Shown: positions 1 through 7,915 of the stretch, in pieces
How the letters are laid out: each line of letters starts with the position of its first letter
Numbering within the stretch: the stretch's first letter is position 1
NCBI RefSeq assembly: GCF_014650435.1
Contig: NZ_BMUY01000018.1
Coordinates: 1 to 64,000 of the forward strand
Reading direction: 5' to 3'
DNA: 64,000 nt
DNA from: Streptomyces tendae
Lineage (GTDB): Bacteria; Actinomycetota; Actinomycetes; Streptomycetales; Streptomycetaceae
The notes under the pieces: model-generated
Database searches by the model: none
The model's input: the letters and a program-made list of their open reading frames with translations, nothing else
What the model was told of the DNA's origin: nothing
Made by a program: the position numbers and the translations under genes

Positions 1-350
1 CGGACGCTTCCTTTGTACTCACCCTCTCGGGCTTTCCTCCGGGCGCTTCCCTTCGGTCTTGCGTTTCCGACTCTATCAGATCCTTTTCGATCCGATTCCC
101 CGTCGGCGGGATTTGCCGATCGGCTTCGCGCTTTCGCTCGTCGGCCTTTCGACATTCACTACGTTAGCCGATCTCTCCGTGGACTCATAATCGAGTCCCG
201 CGAGTTTGAATTCAGGCATGCAGACATGCCGAATTCACTCCCGCTGAGGGAAGTCGTAGGTAGTGGGTTGGCCGCTTCCGGCTGCAGGCGATTGCCGTAC
301 CCGGGTCAAGCGGCTCGGGCTACGTTACGCGTCTCCCAAAGGAGAGTCAA
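1..350 (-). promoter_or_regulatory. rRNA operon promoter/leader region (16S gene lies outside, to the left)
   Basis: No protein is supported here. Read on the minus strand, the last ~80 bases contain a TGATAGAGTCGGAAACGC block and end in GAGTACAAAGGAAGCGTCCG, which I recognise as the block found in Streptomyces rrn leaders shortly before the antitermination-like segment and the 16S gene. One good promoter is visible: -35 TTGACT at 345-350, 17-bp spacer, -10 TAACGT at 322-327. A second TTGACC (304-309) and a second TAACGT (about 163-168) suggest the usual tandem rrn promoters, but their partner boxes are weak. Two inverted repeats (181-198 and 208-236) lie between. That this feeds an rRNA operon is inference from remembered sequence. 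Confidence 0.7.
322..350 (-). promoter_or_regulatory. Candidate rrn promoter with near-consensus boxes
   Basis: The minus strand shows TTGACT (345-350), a 17-bp spacer and TAACGT (322-327), close to the vegetative sigma-HrdB consensus. The -35 box contains the TGA stop codon (347-349) of the upstream glycosylase gene, so that gene ends inside the promoter. Confidence 0.65.
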
Positions 351-988
351 CTTCGGCGCTTCCTCGGGACATGCGCCCGGTACGGGCTGACCGTCGGGTC
401 GTCGGCGACCCAGTAGCGCCAAGGGTGCACGCCGCCTTCGCCGGCCACTCCGGTCCGGGGCCCGTTGCGTACCTGGTCACCGGGTACGGGGGCGCCGGTC
501 AGGATGCGCAACGGGGTCTCCTCCGCGGTGCACGCGTCCGTGCCGTTCAAGGCGCGGTCCACGCCCAGGGCGGTGGCGAGGCGGGCCGGTCCTTTGGCCA
601 GTTCCTTGTCATTACGGGCGGAGAGCCGACGGGTCCGCGCCAGCTCGGCTCCCTCGATGATCTCCCCGGCGCGGAGCAGGACCGCGCTCGACCTGCCCTC
701 GGGGCCGCACACCAGGTTCATGCAGAACCACATGCCGTAGGTGAAGTAGACGTACACGTGTCCGGGGGGACCGAACATCACGTCGTTGCGGGGGGTGCGA
801 CCGCGGTAGGCGTGGGAGCCGGGGTCGTTCTGACCGTCGTATGCCTCCACCTCCGTCAGGCGGAGGGCGATCGGACCGTCCGGGGTGGTACGCACCAGGA
901 TGCGGCCCAGGAGGTCGGGGGCCACCTCGAGAACGGGGCGGTCGAAGAAATCCCTGGGCAAGGGCGTACTGTCAGGGCTCGCGATCAT
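347..988 (-). CDS. DNA-3-methyladenine glycosylase (AAG/MPG family)
   Basis: A 213-aa protein of the monofunctional alkyladenine DNA glycosylase family, which removes 3-methyladenine and related alkylated purines to start base-excision repair in the cytoplasm. Seen in the sequence: a family motif around residues 44-65 (LTEVEAY, then GSHAYRG), in which the Glu of EVEAY is the family's water-activating residue, followed by MFGPPGHVYVYFTYGMW and NLVCGPEG. Length fits the family. The ATG at 988 gives the expected N-terminus and no better start is obvious. Its stop codon lies within the -35 box of the putative rrn promoter, and it is divergent from the spo0M-like gene. Certain at family level; substrate range is inferred. 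Confidence 0.93.
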   Translation of the reverse strand: MIASPDSTPLPRDFFDRPVLEVAPDLLGRILVRTTPDGPIALRLTEVEAYDGQNDPGSHAYRGRTPRNDVMFGPPGHVYVYFTYGMWFCMNLVCGPEGRSSAVLLRAGEIIEGAELARTRRLSARNDKELAKGPARLATALGVDRALNGTDACTAEETPLRILTGAPVPGDQVRNGPRTGVAGEGGVHPWRYWVADDPTVSPYRAHVPRKRRS

Positions 989-1134
989 GCCGTCCGAGCG
1001 TAACGCAGCCAGGACCGTGCGCGGGGTGGTCAGGGAGCGCCCGCCTTGCCAGGGTGTGGGGCGCGGAACCGGCCAAGGCCGGATCGCGTTTGTAGGGATC
1101 GAGGATCCACACGTAAGCCTGGAGAGGGAGAGAC

Positions 1135-1917
1135 ATGGCGTTCAAGAAGCTGCTCGCGAGCCTGGGGGCCGGCGGGGCCTCGGTCGAGACCGAGCTGCAC
1201 GAGGTCAACGTCGTACCGGGGGGTGTCGTCCAGGGTGAGGTGCGGATCCAGGGAGGGTCCGTCGACCAGGAGATCGAGGGGCTGTCGGTCGGGCTCCAGG
1301 CCAAGGTCGAGGTGGAGAGCGGCGACCAGGAGTACAAGCAGGACATCGAGTTCACCAAGGTGCGGCTCGGTGGGGCCTTCCAGCTGAAGGCCGGCGTGGT
1401 GCACGCGGTGCCCTTCGGGCTCGAGATCCCGTGGGAGACGCCGATCACCATGATCGACGGGCAGGCGCTGCGCGGGATGAACATCGGTGTCACCACGGAG
1501 CTGGAGATCGCGCGCGCCGTGGACTCCGGTGACCTGGACGCCATCAACGTGCACCCGCTGCCGGCGCAGAAGGCGATCCTGGACGCGTTCATCGGCCTGG
1601 GCTTCCGCTTCAAGAGCGCGGACATGGAGCGCGGCCACATCCGGGGGACGCGCCAGCAGCTGCCCTTCTACCAGGAGATCGAGTTCTTCCCGCCGCAGCA
1701 GTACCGCGGGCTGAACCAGGTCGAGCTGAGCTTCGTGGCAGATGCGCAGGCCATGGACGTCGTTCTGGAGATGGACAAGAAGCCCGGGCTGTTCAGCGAG
1801 GGCAGCGACACGTTCCGCTCCTTCAAGGTCGGGCTGAACGACTTCCAGGGCACCGACTGGACGGCGTACCTCAACCAGTGGCTCTCCGAGGTCGGCAGCA
1901 AGCGCAACTGGTTCTAG
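1135..1917 (+). CDS. Spo0M-family sporulation-control protein
   Basis: A 260-aa soluble protein of the SpoOM (Spo0M) family, arrestin-like beta-sandwich proteins linked to sporulation control in Bacillus and present widely in Streptomyces. The N-terminus (MAFKKLLASLGAGGASVET) and the segment PFGLEIPWETPIT are typical; there is no signal peptide or membrane span. A good ribosome-binding site (GAGAGGGAGAG) lies just before the ATG. It is followed after 50 nt by a PEBP-like gene on the same strand. The molecular activity of the family is not settled, so only membership is claimed. Confidence 0.9.
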   Translation: MAFKKLLASLGAGGASVETELHEVNVVPGGVVQGEVRIQGGSVDQEIEGLSVGLQAKVEVESGDQEYKQDIEFTKVRLGGAFQLKAGVVHAVPFGLEIPWETPITMIDGQALRGMNIGVTTELEIARAVDSGDLDAINVHPLPAQKAILDAFIGLGFRFKSADMERGHIRGTRQQLPFYQEIEFFPPQQYRGLNQVELSFVADAQAMDVVLEMDKKPGLFSEGSDTFRSFKVGLNDFQGTDWTAYLNQWLSEVGSKRNWF

Positions 1918-1967
1918 AAGATCTAGGCTCGGTCATCTCTGCACCAGACGATTCAGGAGGTACCGAG

Positions 1968-2507
1968 GTGACCGAGCTGAAGCGGCGTCCGCTCCCCCAT
2001 GACTTCCACCCGCCCGTGCCGTCGTTCACCGTCACGAGCGACGACGTCCGGGAGGGCGGGACGCTCAAGGACGCTCAGGTCTACGCGGCCGGGAACACCT
2101 CGCCGCAGCTGCGGTGGGAGGGCTTCCCGGCCGAGACCAAGAGCTTCGCCGTGACCTGCTACGACCCGGACGCCCCGACGGGCAGCGGGTTCTGGCACTG
2201 GGTGGTGTTCGACATCCCGGCCTCGGTGACCGAGCTGCCGGTGGGGGCGGGCAGCGGCACCTTCGAGGGGCTGCCGCAGGGTGCCGTACAGGCGCGCAAC
2301 GACTACGGCTCCAAGGACTTCGGCGGGGCCGCGCCGCCGGCCGGGGACGGCCCGCACCGGTATGTGTTCACGGTGTACGCGGTGGACCAGGAGAAGCTCG
2401 GTCCCGACGCGGAGGGCACTCCGGCGTTCGTCGGCTTCAATCTGCGGTTCCACACGATCGCGCGCGCCCAGCTGATCGGTGAGTACGAGGTGCCCGCCGA
2501 CAGCTGA
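1968..2507 (+). CDS. YbhB/YbcL-type phosphatidylethanolamine-binding-like protein
   Basis: A 179-aa protein of the PEBP/Raf-kinase-inhibitor-like superfamily (YbhB/YbcL group). Recognisable elements are the TSPQLRWEGFP region, the ligand-pocket motif CYDPDAPTGSGFWHWVV and the later PPAGDGPHRYVFTVYAV. The start is set at GTG 1968 because AGGAGG precedes it at the right spacing; an upstream in-frame ATG would overlap the spo0M-like gene and has no such site. A strong terminator hairpin follows at 2534-2575. No physiological role is established for bacterial members, so none is asserted. Confidence 0.9.
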   Translation: MTELKRRPLPHDFHPPVPSFTVTSDDVREGGTLKDAQVYAAGNTSPQLRWEGFPAETKSFAVTCYDPDAPTGSGFWHWVVFDIPASVTELPVGAGSGTFEGLPQGAVQARNDYGSKDFGGAAPPAGDGPHRYVFTVYAVDQEKLGPDAEGTPAFVGFNLRFHTIARAQLIGEYEVPADS

Positions 2508-2533
2508 CCCAGCTGAGCGTTCATGGAACGTTT

Positions 2534-2575
2534 GCCCGCCCCTGGTCTTGGAATGGATCAGGGGCGGGCATCTTT
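2534..2575 (+). terminator. Intrinsic terminator after the PEBP-like gene
   Basis: GCCCGCCCCTG (2534-2544) pairs perfectly with CAGGGGCGGGC (2559-2569), with three more inner pairs (one wobble), followed by a T-rich tail ATCTTTATATT. It lies 26 nt after the stop codon at 2507. Confidence 0.85.
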
Positions 2576-2663
2576 ATATTGCGTTGTCCATCTCGGCGTG
2601 CCCGGCCAGAGTTGATCCCAGCCCGCCAGGGGGTGGGCCGGTGCGCACGGGAGGTGGGCTGGT

Positions 2664-3170
2664 ATGCGGGACACGCTGGTGCTGAACGCGAGCTTCGAGC
2701 CGTTGTCGACGGTGACGTTGAACCGAGCCGTCGTTCTGGTGCTTCAGGACAAGGCCGTCGTCGAGCAGGCCCACCCCTCGCTGCGGATGCGCGGAGCCGC
2801 GCTCGACATACCGGCGCCACGGGTGATCAGGCTGTGCCAATACGTACGGGTGCCGTTCCGAAGACGCGCCCCGTGGTCGAGGCGGGGGGTGCTGGTCCGG
2901 GACCGGCACCGGTGCGCGTACTGCGGGCGGCGGGCGACGACCGTCGACCACGTGGTGCCGCGGTCGCACGGCGGACAGGACACATGGCTGAACACGGTGG
3001 CCTCGTGTGCGCAGGACAATCACCGCAAGGCGAACCGGACGCCGGAGCAGGCGGGGATGCCGTTGCTTCGGGAGCCGTTCGAGCCGACGCCTGCGGATGC
3101 GATGTTGCTGGCGCTGGCCAGGGACGACTTTGAGGCGCTGCCGGGTTGGTTGGTTCTGGACGCTGCGTAA
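2664..3170 (+). CDS. HNH endonuclease-family protein
   Basis: A 168-aa protein with a C-terminal HNH nuclease fold. The zinc/metal module is visible from about residue 84: CAYCGRRATTVDHVVPRSHGG, then the asparagine-bearing WLNTVASC and DNHRKANRTP. The N-terminal part (MRDTLVLNASFEPLSTV) matches the widespread actinobacterial family of stand-alone HNH proteins. GGGAGGTGGG lies just upstream of the ATG. It is convergent with the slipin gene. No restriction or phage genes are adjacent, so I infer a housekeeping or repair role rather than defence, without proof. Confidence 0.9.
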   Translation: MRDTLVLNASFEPLSTVTLNRAVVLVLQDKAVVEQAHPSLRMRGAALDIPAPRVIRLCQYVRVPFRRRAPWSRRGVLVRDRHRCAYCGRRATTVDHVVPRSHGGQDTWLNTVASCAQDNHRKANRTPEQAGMPLLREPFEPTPADAMLLALARDDFEALPGWLVLDAA

Positions 3171-3183
3171 AGGGTTCGCCGTA

Positions 3184-3279
3184 GGGGTTCGGGGGCGTGC
3201 CCGGGTGCGGGCGGTCCGTGGCTGGTCGCGCCCACGCGGCGGAGCCGCACATCGACACGGTCCCGCGCCCCTGAACCCC
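3184..3279. repeat. Dispersed Streptomyces palindromic element acting as bidirectional terminator
   Basis: Outer arms GGGGTTCGGGGGCG (3184-3197) and CGCCCCTGAACCCC (3266-3279) pair with one wobble. They enclose an inner hairpin GCGGC/GCCGC and a GTGGCTGGTCGCG core that I recognise as a motif repeated in Streptomyces intergenic regions. It sits between two convergent genes, the expected place for a shared terminator. Confidence 0.7.
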
Positions 3280-3304
3280 ACTCGCCCGGCGTCCAGGGAT
3301 ACCG

Positions 3305-4264
3305 CTAGTCGATCGTCGGCTTCTCGCGGCGTTCCTGGGTTGGGACGCTTGCGCCGCCGTTGCCGCCTCCGCTGCCTGAACCGCCGCCCAGGCCGCCGAT
3401 GTTGCCCATGGCGCCGGAGAGGCCCTTGAGGGCGTCGCCGATTTCGCTGGGGACGATCCAGAGCTTGTTGGCGTCGCCCTCGGCGATCTTGGGGAGCATC
3501 TGGAGGTACTGGTAGGAGAGCAGCTTCTGGTCCGGGTCGCCGGCGTGGATGGCTTCGAAGACCGTACGGACGGCCTGGGCCTCGCCCTCGGCGCGCAGGG
3601 CGGCGGCCTTGGCCTCACCTTCGGCGCGCAGGATCTGGGACTGCTTCTCGCCCTCGGCGCGCAGGATCTCGGACTGCCGGACACCTTCGGCCTGGAGGAT
3701 CGCGGCGCGCTTGTCGCGGTCGGCGCGCATCTGCTTCTCCATCGAGTCCTGGATGGAGGTGGGCGGTTCGATGGCCTTGAGCTCGACGCGGTTGACGCGG
3801 ATGCCCCACTTGCCGGTGGCTTCGTCGAGGACGCCGCGCAGGGCCGCGTTGATCTCCTCGCGGGAGGTCAGGGTCCGCTCCAGGTCCATGCCGCCGATGA
3901 TGTTGCGCAGGGTGGTGACGGTGAGCTGCTCGATGGCCTGGATGTAGCTGGCCACCTCGTAGGTCGCGGCGCGGGCGTCGGTCACCTGGTAGTAGATGAC
4001 GGTGTCGATGTTGACGACCAGGTTGTCCTGGGTGATGACCGGCTGCGGCGGGAAGGGGACGACCTGTTCGCGCAGGTCGATGCGGTTGCGGATGGTGTCG
4101 ATGAACGGGACCACGATGTTGAGGCCCGCGTTGAGTGTCCGCGTGTAGCGGCCGAAGCGCTCGACGATGGCGGCGCTGGCCTGTGGGATGACCTGGATGG
4201 TTTTGATCAGGGCGATGAAGACCAACACCACCAGGATGATCAGGACGATGATGACCGGTTCCAT
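3305..4264 (-). CDS. SPFH/band-7 (stomatin-like, slipin) membrane protein
   Basis: A 319-aa protein with an N-terminal hydrophobic segment (IIVLIILVVLVFIALI) followed by an SPFH domain (about residues 20-180: QASAAIVERFGRYTRTLNAGLN, DLREQVVPFPPQPVITQDN) and an Ala/Glu-rich coiled coil in which ILRAEGE-type units are repeated three times (about 200-235). The tail is Gly-rich. Such proteins oligomerise at the membrane and organise microdomains. An NfeD-family gene precedes it on the same strand, the classic slipin-NfeD pairing, with a 192-nt gap that contains a short tandem repeat. Family assignment is firm; partner function is inferred from context. Confidence 0.93.
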   Translation of the reverse strand: MEPVIIVLIILVVLVFIALIKTIQVIPQASAAIVERFGRYTRTLNAGLNIVVPFIDTIRNRIDLREQVVPFPPQPVITQDNLVVNIDTVIYYQVTDARAATYEVASYIQAIEQLTVTTLRNIIGGMDLERTLTSREEINAALRGVLDEATGKWGIRVNRVELKAIEPPTSIQDSMEKQMRADRDKRAAILQAEGVRQSEILRAEGEKQSQILRAEGEAKAAALRAEGEAQAVRTVFEAIHAGDPDQKLLSYQYLQMLPKIAEGDANKLWIVPSEIGDALKGLSGAMGNIGGLGGGSGSGGGNGGASVPTQERREKPTID

Positions 4265-4305
4265 CGTGGGTGTCCGTCCCCTTCTCCGCCTCGGCGCTCT
4301 GGCAG

Positions 4306-4347
4306 ATCCTATTGACCAGATCTTGTTGAGCAGGTCCTGTTGACCTG
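4306..4347. repeat. Three tandem copies of a 14-bp degenerate unit
   Basis: Three adjacent units, ATCCTATTGACCAG, ATCTTGTTGAGCAG and GTCCTGTTGACCTG, lie in the gap between nfeD and the slipin gene. Related TTGA/CTGA words continue to about 4410. The segment is less G/C-rich than its surroundings. No function is visible. Confidence 0.6.
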
Positions 4348-4456
4348 ACTGACCCTGACTCCTGCTGATCTTACGGCTGTTGAGGATCTTGCTGGTCGAG
4401 TCTGACAGACCGTTGCACGCCTCGGGGGGCGTTCGGGCCAGTTGTGCGTGGTCGGG

Positions 4457-4888
4457 TCACATGATGACCGCCGTGGCGCCATCGATCTCCACGACGTCCA
4501 CTTCCTCACCGGGCTCGAAGGCACGCCCGGTGTCCAGGGCGCGTGCCGACCAGACCTCCCCGGCCAGTTTGATCCGGCCGCCCGAGCCGTCCACCCGTTC
4601 CAGCACGACGGCCTGTCTGCCTCTCAGGGCGTCCACTCCCGTGGCCAGTTGGGGCTGTTGGGAGCGGTGTCGGGCGGCGATGGGCCGTACGACGGCGATG
4701 AGGGCGACCGAGACGATGACGAAGACGAGTACCTGGACGACGAGGTCCGCACCCAGTCCGGAGGCGACGGCGGCGGCGACCGCGCCGACAGCGAACATCC
4801 CGAACTCCGGCATCGCGGTCACGACGAGCGGGATTCCGAGCGCTGCCGCGGCGACGAGCCACCACACCCATGCGTCGATGTCGTTCAC
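4457..4888 (-). CDS. NfeD-family membrane protein
   Basis: A 143-aa protein with two or three N-terminal membrane segments (about residues 8-30, 32-50 and 52-68) and a C-terminal OB-fold NfeD domain (about 80-143: ALRGRQAVVLERVDGSGGRIKLAGEVWSA is recognisable in pieces). NfeD proteins partner with SPFH proteins, and the slipin gene lies immediately downstream. The start is a GTG at 4888 with no convincing ribosome-binding site; no other in-frame start fits the membrane topology. It is the short NfeD type without a ClpP-like protease domain. Confidence 0.88.
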   Translation of the reverse strand: MNDIDAWVWWLVAAAALGIPLVVTAMPEFGMFAVGAVAAAVASGLGADLVVQVLVFVIVSVALIAVVRPIAARHRSQQPQLATGVDALRGRQAVVLERVDGSGGRIKLAGEVWSARALDTGRAFEPGEEVDVVEIDGATAVIM

Positions 4889-4943
4889 GCTGTCATGGTA
4901 GGTCCGCCGGGCACGCCGGGGACAGGGCGCACGTGGGGGCGGG

Positions 4944-5741
<798 letters not shown>

Positions 5742-5894
5742 GAGCGCGTTGTCTCCCCTTGCATTGTGGCCGGTCTCGGCTGTCGCGTACACCTGTGACT
5801 CGGGCCGCGGCGCCGGTGGGCGCAGGCCCCTCCAGGAAATCTACGCCACCGGTCGGCGTCACCGTTCCATCGGTCCTGTCCTTAGGGTGGGGGG

Positions 5895-6677
5895 ATGCTC
5901 TCGGAACCACGCGCAGGGCGCCTTGCCGCCTGGGGAAATGCCCTGATTGCCCATATGGTCTCGCCGGACGACGCCGCGGTCGCGATCGTGGGCGACGACG
6001 CCGTGCACCGGGTGGAAGGGCTGCCGGGTGAGGACGCGCCGGTGGGTCTCACCCTGGCGCTCGGGCGGCTGCGGGCGCTCGGGGCGAGTGGGCTGCGGGT
6101 CGCGCTGCCCGCGCCGGGGCATCCGCTGGGGCTGAGCGGGCCGCCGGAGTTCAACGCGCGGGCGCTGGAGGCCGAGGAGGCGGTGATCTGCGAGGGGGCC
6201 GCGCTGGGGCTGGTGCCGGAGGTGTACGAGGCGGGGCCCGAGGGTGATGTGCACGTCGAGGTCGTGTGGCACTGCCTGCCGGTGCGGGAGGCGCCGCCGG
6301 CGGACGTGCCCTCGCTCGGGGAGGCGGAGCGGGAGTTGGCGGAGGCGCTGCGGGACGCGACGGAGGTGCTGACGCGGCTGGACGTGGCCGGGTCGGGGCC
6401 GGTGGCGGAGGCGGCGGTCGCGGCGTACCGGGCGCGGGCGGAGCGCGGGCGGGAGGTGCTGGCGCCGGGGTATCCGCCGCGGGCGGTGCGGGTGCTGGAG
6501 TTGGCGCAGCGGGTGGGGATGCTGGTGTCGCTGGCGTCCGAGAACGGGCACGGGGGTGCGGTGAGCGCGTCCGAGATGGCTGCGCGGGGGGATGCGCTCA
6601 GGCCGGTGGAGCGGGTGGCTCGGCGGGCGCAGGTCGCGGCGTACAACTCCGTTGTGGTGGAGCGGGGGATGCGGTGA
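5895..6677 (+). CDS. Conserved hypothetical protein (actinobacterial)
   Basis: A 260-aa Ala/Glu/Arg-rich soluble protein with no signal peptide or membrane segment. I do not recognise an enzymatic motif. The ATG follows GGGTGGGG at a short spacing. Its C-terminal half (SLGEAERELAEALRDATEVLTRLDV onward) looks alpha-helical. It is divergent from the ABC ATPase gene and followed by a dispersed repeat. Third-position G/C is high throughout, which supports coding. Function unknown. Confidence 0.85.
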   Translation: MLSEPRAGRLAAWGNALIAHMVSPDDAAVAIVGDDAVHRVEGLPGEDAPVGLTLALGRLRALGASGLRVALPAPGHPLGLSGPPEFNARALEAEEAVICEGAALGLVPEVYEAGPEGDVHVEVVWHCLPVREAPPADVPSLGEAERELAEALRDATEVLTRLDVAGSGPVAEAAVAAYRARAERGREVLAPGYPPRAVRVLELAQRVGMLVSLASENGHGGAVSASEMAARGDALRPVERVARRAQVAAYNSVVVERGMR

Positions 6678-6713
6678 CCGCTTCTCCGGCTCACTCCCCG
6701 CGTTGGTGTGCCC

Positions 6714-6795
6714 GACCTGGGGGCTGCGCCCCCAGACCCCCGCTTTCGGCCTGAACGGCCTCGTCCTCAAACGCCGGACGGGCTGGATGATGCCG
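6714..6795. repeat. Dispersed Streptomyces repeat (intergenic palindrome)
   Basis: CTGGGGGCTGCGCCCCCAG forms a perfect hairpin and is followed by GGCCTGAACGGCC and CCTCAAACGCCGGACGGG, a combination I recognise as recurring between Streptomyces genes. It lies between the hypothetical gene (plus) and chpE (minus), where it could terminate both. Confidence 0.7.
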
Positions 6796-6847
6796 ATGCG
6801 GCCTCCCAGTAGTCCCGGAAGGCCGCAGGCATCGTTTGCGACCGGGG

Positions 6848-7096
6848 TCAGTGGTTGACGCCCAGGTTGCCGAAGGCCGGGTTCAGGACGCCGATGACGT
6901 TGACGCTGTTGCCGACGGCGTTGACCGGGATGTGGATCGGTGCCTGGACCAGGTTGCCGGAGGCGACGCCCGGGGAGCCGATGGCCTCGCCGTGGGCGTG
7001 GGAGCCGCCGTCGGTGGCGGAGGCCATGCCCGCACCGGCGGCGATCAGTCCGCCGGCCACCATCGTCACGGCCGCTGCCTTCTTCAGGTTCTTCAC
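6848..7096 (-). CDS. chpE: Short chaplin ChpE
   Basis: An 82-aa secreted chaplin: a signal peptide (MKNLKKAAAVTMVAGGLIAAGAGMASA) followed by a single chaplin domain from GSPGVASGNLVQAPIHIPVN to NPAFGNLGVNH. Chaplins are surface-active amyloid proteins that coat aerial hyphae and spores. There is no cysteine in the chaplin domain, whereas most chaplins have two; that is the hallmark of ChpE. No cell-wall sorting signal is present, so it is a short, freely secreted chaplin. AGGAGGG lies upstream of the ATG. Chaplin genes are usually under developmental control (BldN regulon); I could not identify a clear matching promoter. Confidence 0.93.
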   Translation of the reverse strand: MKNLKKAAAVTMVAGGLIAAGAGMASATDGGSHAHGEAIGSPGVASGNLVQAPIHIPVNAVGNSVNVIGVLNPAFGNLGVNH

Positions 7097-7273
7097 TTAC
7101 AAGCCCTCCTTGCGATCACCGCGGCAGTCGCCGTGGTGCGCACTGGAGAACGGCCGGACCCCTCGAAGGATGCGCCATATGGGGGACATTCCCACGACGG
7201 TATGAATCTCCGACCGGAGGGGAACCCTCCGCCGCCTCGCCGCGTACCGGGGCAGTCGGCCGGGACCGGCCGG

Positions 7274-7915
7274 TCAGCCGGTCATGCCGTGGCGTACGGC
7301 CCACAGGGCGGCCTGGGTGCGGTCCGCCAGGTCGAGTTTCATCAGGATGTTCGAGACGTGGGTCTTCACCGTCTTCTCCGAGAGGACCAGCGCCCGCGCG
7401 ATCTCCCGGTTGGAGCGGCCGTCCGCTATCAGGCCCAGCACCTCGCGCTCCCGTTCGGTGAGGGACCCGCCCCGGCCCGGCCCGGAGCTGCTCTCCTCCT
7501 GGCTCAGGAGGGCGCCCGCGACCTCGGGCTGGAGCAGGATGTGCCCGGCGTGGACGGAGCGGATGGCGCCGGCCAGCGCGTCGGGGTCGACGTCCTTGTA
7601 GACGTACCCGGCCGCGCCCGCGCGCAGGGCCGGGACCACGGTGCGCTGCTCGGTGAAGCTGGTGACGACCAGCACACGCGCGTGGTTGTCCAGCTCGCGG
7701 AGTCTGCGCAGCGCGTCGACGCCGTCCATGCCCGGCATCTTGACGTCCATGAGGATCACGTGGGGTTTCAGCTCCTGGGCGCGGTCGACCCCCTCGGCGC
7801 CGTCCGCGGCCTCGCCGACCACCTCGATGTCGTCCTGCACCTCCAGGAAGGTGCGCAGTCCCCGGCGGACCACCTGGTGGTCGTCGACGAGCAGCACCCT
7901 GATCGCGTCAGCCAC
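7274..7915 (-). CDS. NarL/LuxR-family response regulator
   Basis: A 213-aa response regulator. The receiver domain shows the acidic pair in VLLVDDHQVV, the phospho-acceptor Asp in VILMDVKMPG and the conserved Lys of AGYVYKD. The C-terminal LuxR helix-turn-helix is LTEREREVLGLIADGRSNREIA and following residues. The start is GTG 7915 with GGAGG six bases upstream. It overlaps the 3' end of the histidine kinase gene by 8 nt, so the two form one translationally coupled two-component system. Target genes are unknown; a cluster of CCTAGG sites upstream of the kinase is a possible autoregulatory site. Confidence 0.95.
   Translation of the reverse strand: MADAIRVLLVDDHQVVRRGLRTFLEVQDDIEVVGEAADGAEGVDRAQELKPHVILMDVKMPGMDGVDALRRLRELDNHARVLVVTSFTEQRTVVPALRAGAAGYVYKDVDPDALAGAIRSVHAGHILLQPEVAGALLSQEESSSGPGRGGSLTEREREVLGLIADGRSNREIARALVLSEKTVKTHVSNILMKLDLADRTQAALWAVRHGMTG

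Noticed and set aside
13..390. A 125-codon plus-strand frame at the left edge
   Set aside because: It lies over the minus-strand rrn leader and promoter and the glycosylase 3' end, shows no protein-like pattern and no ribosome-binding site.
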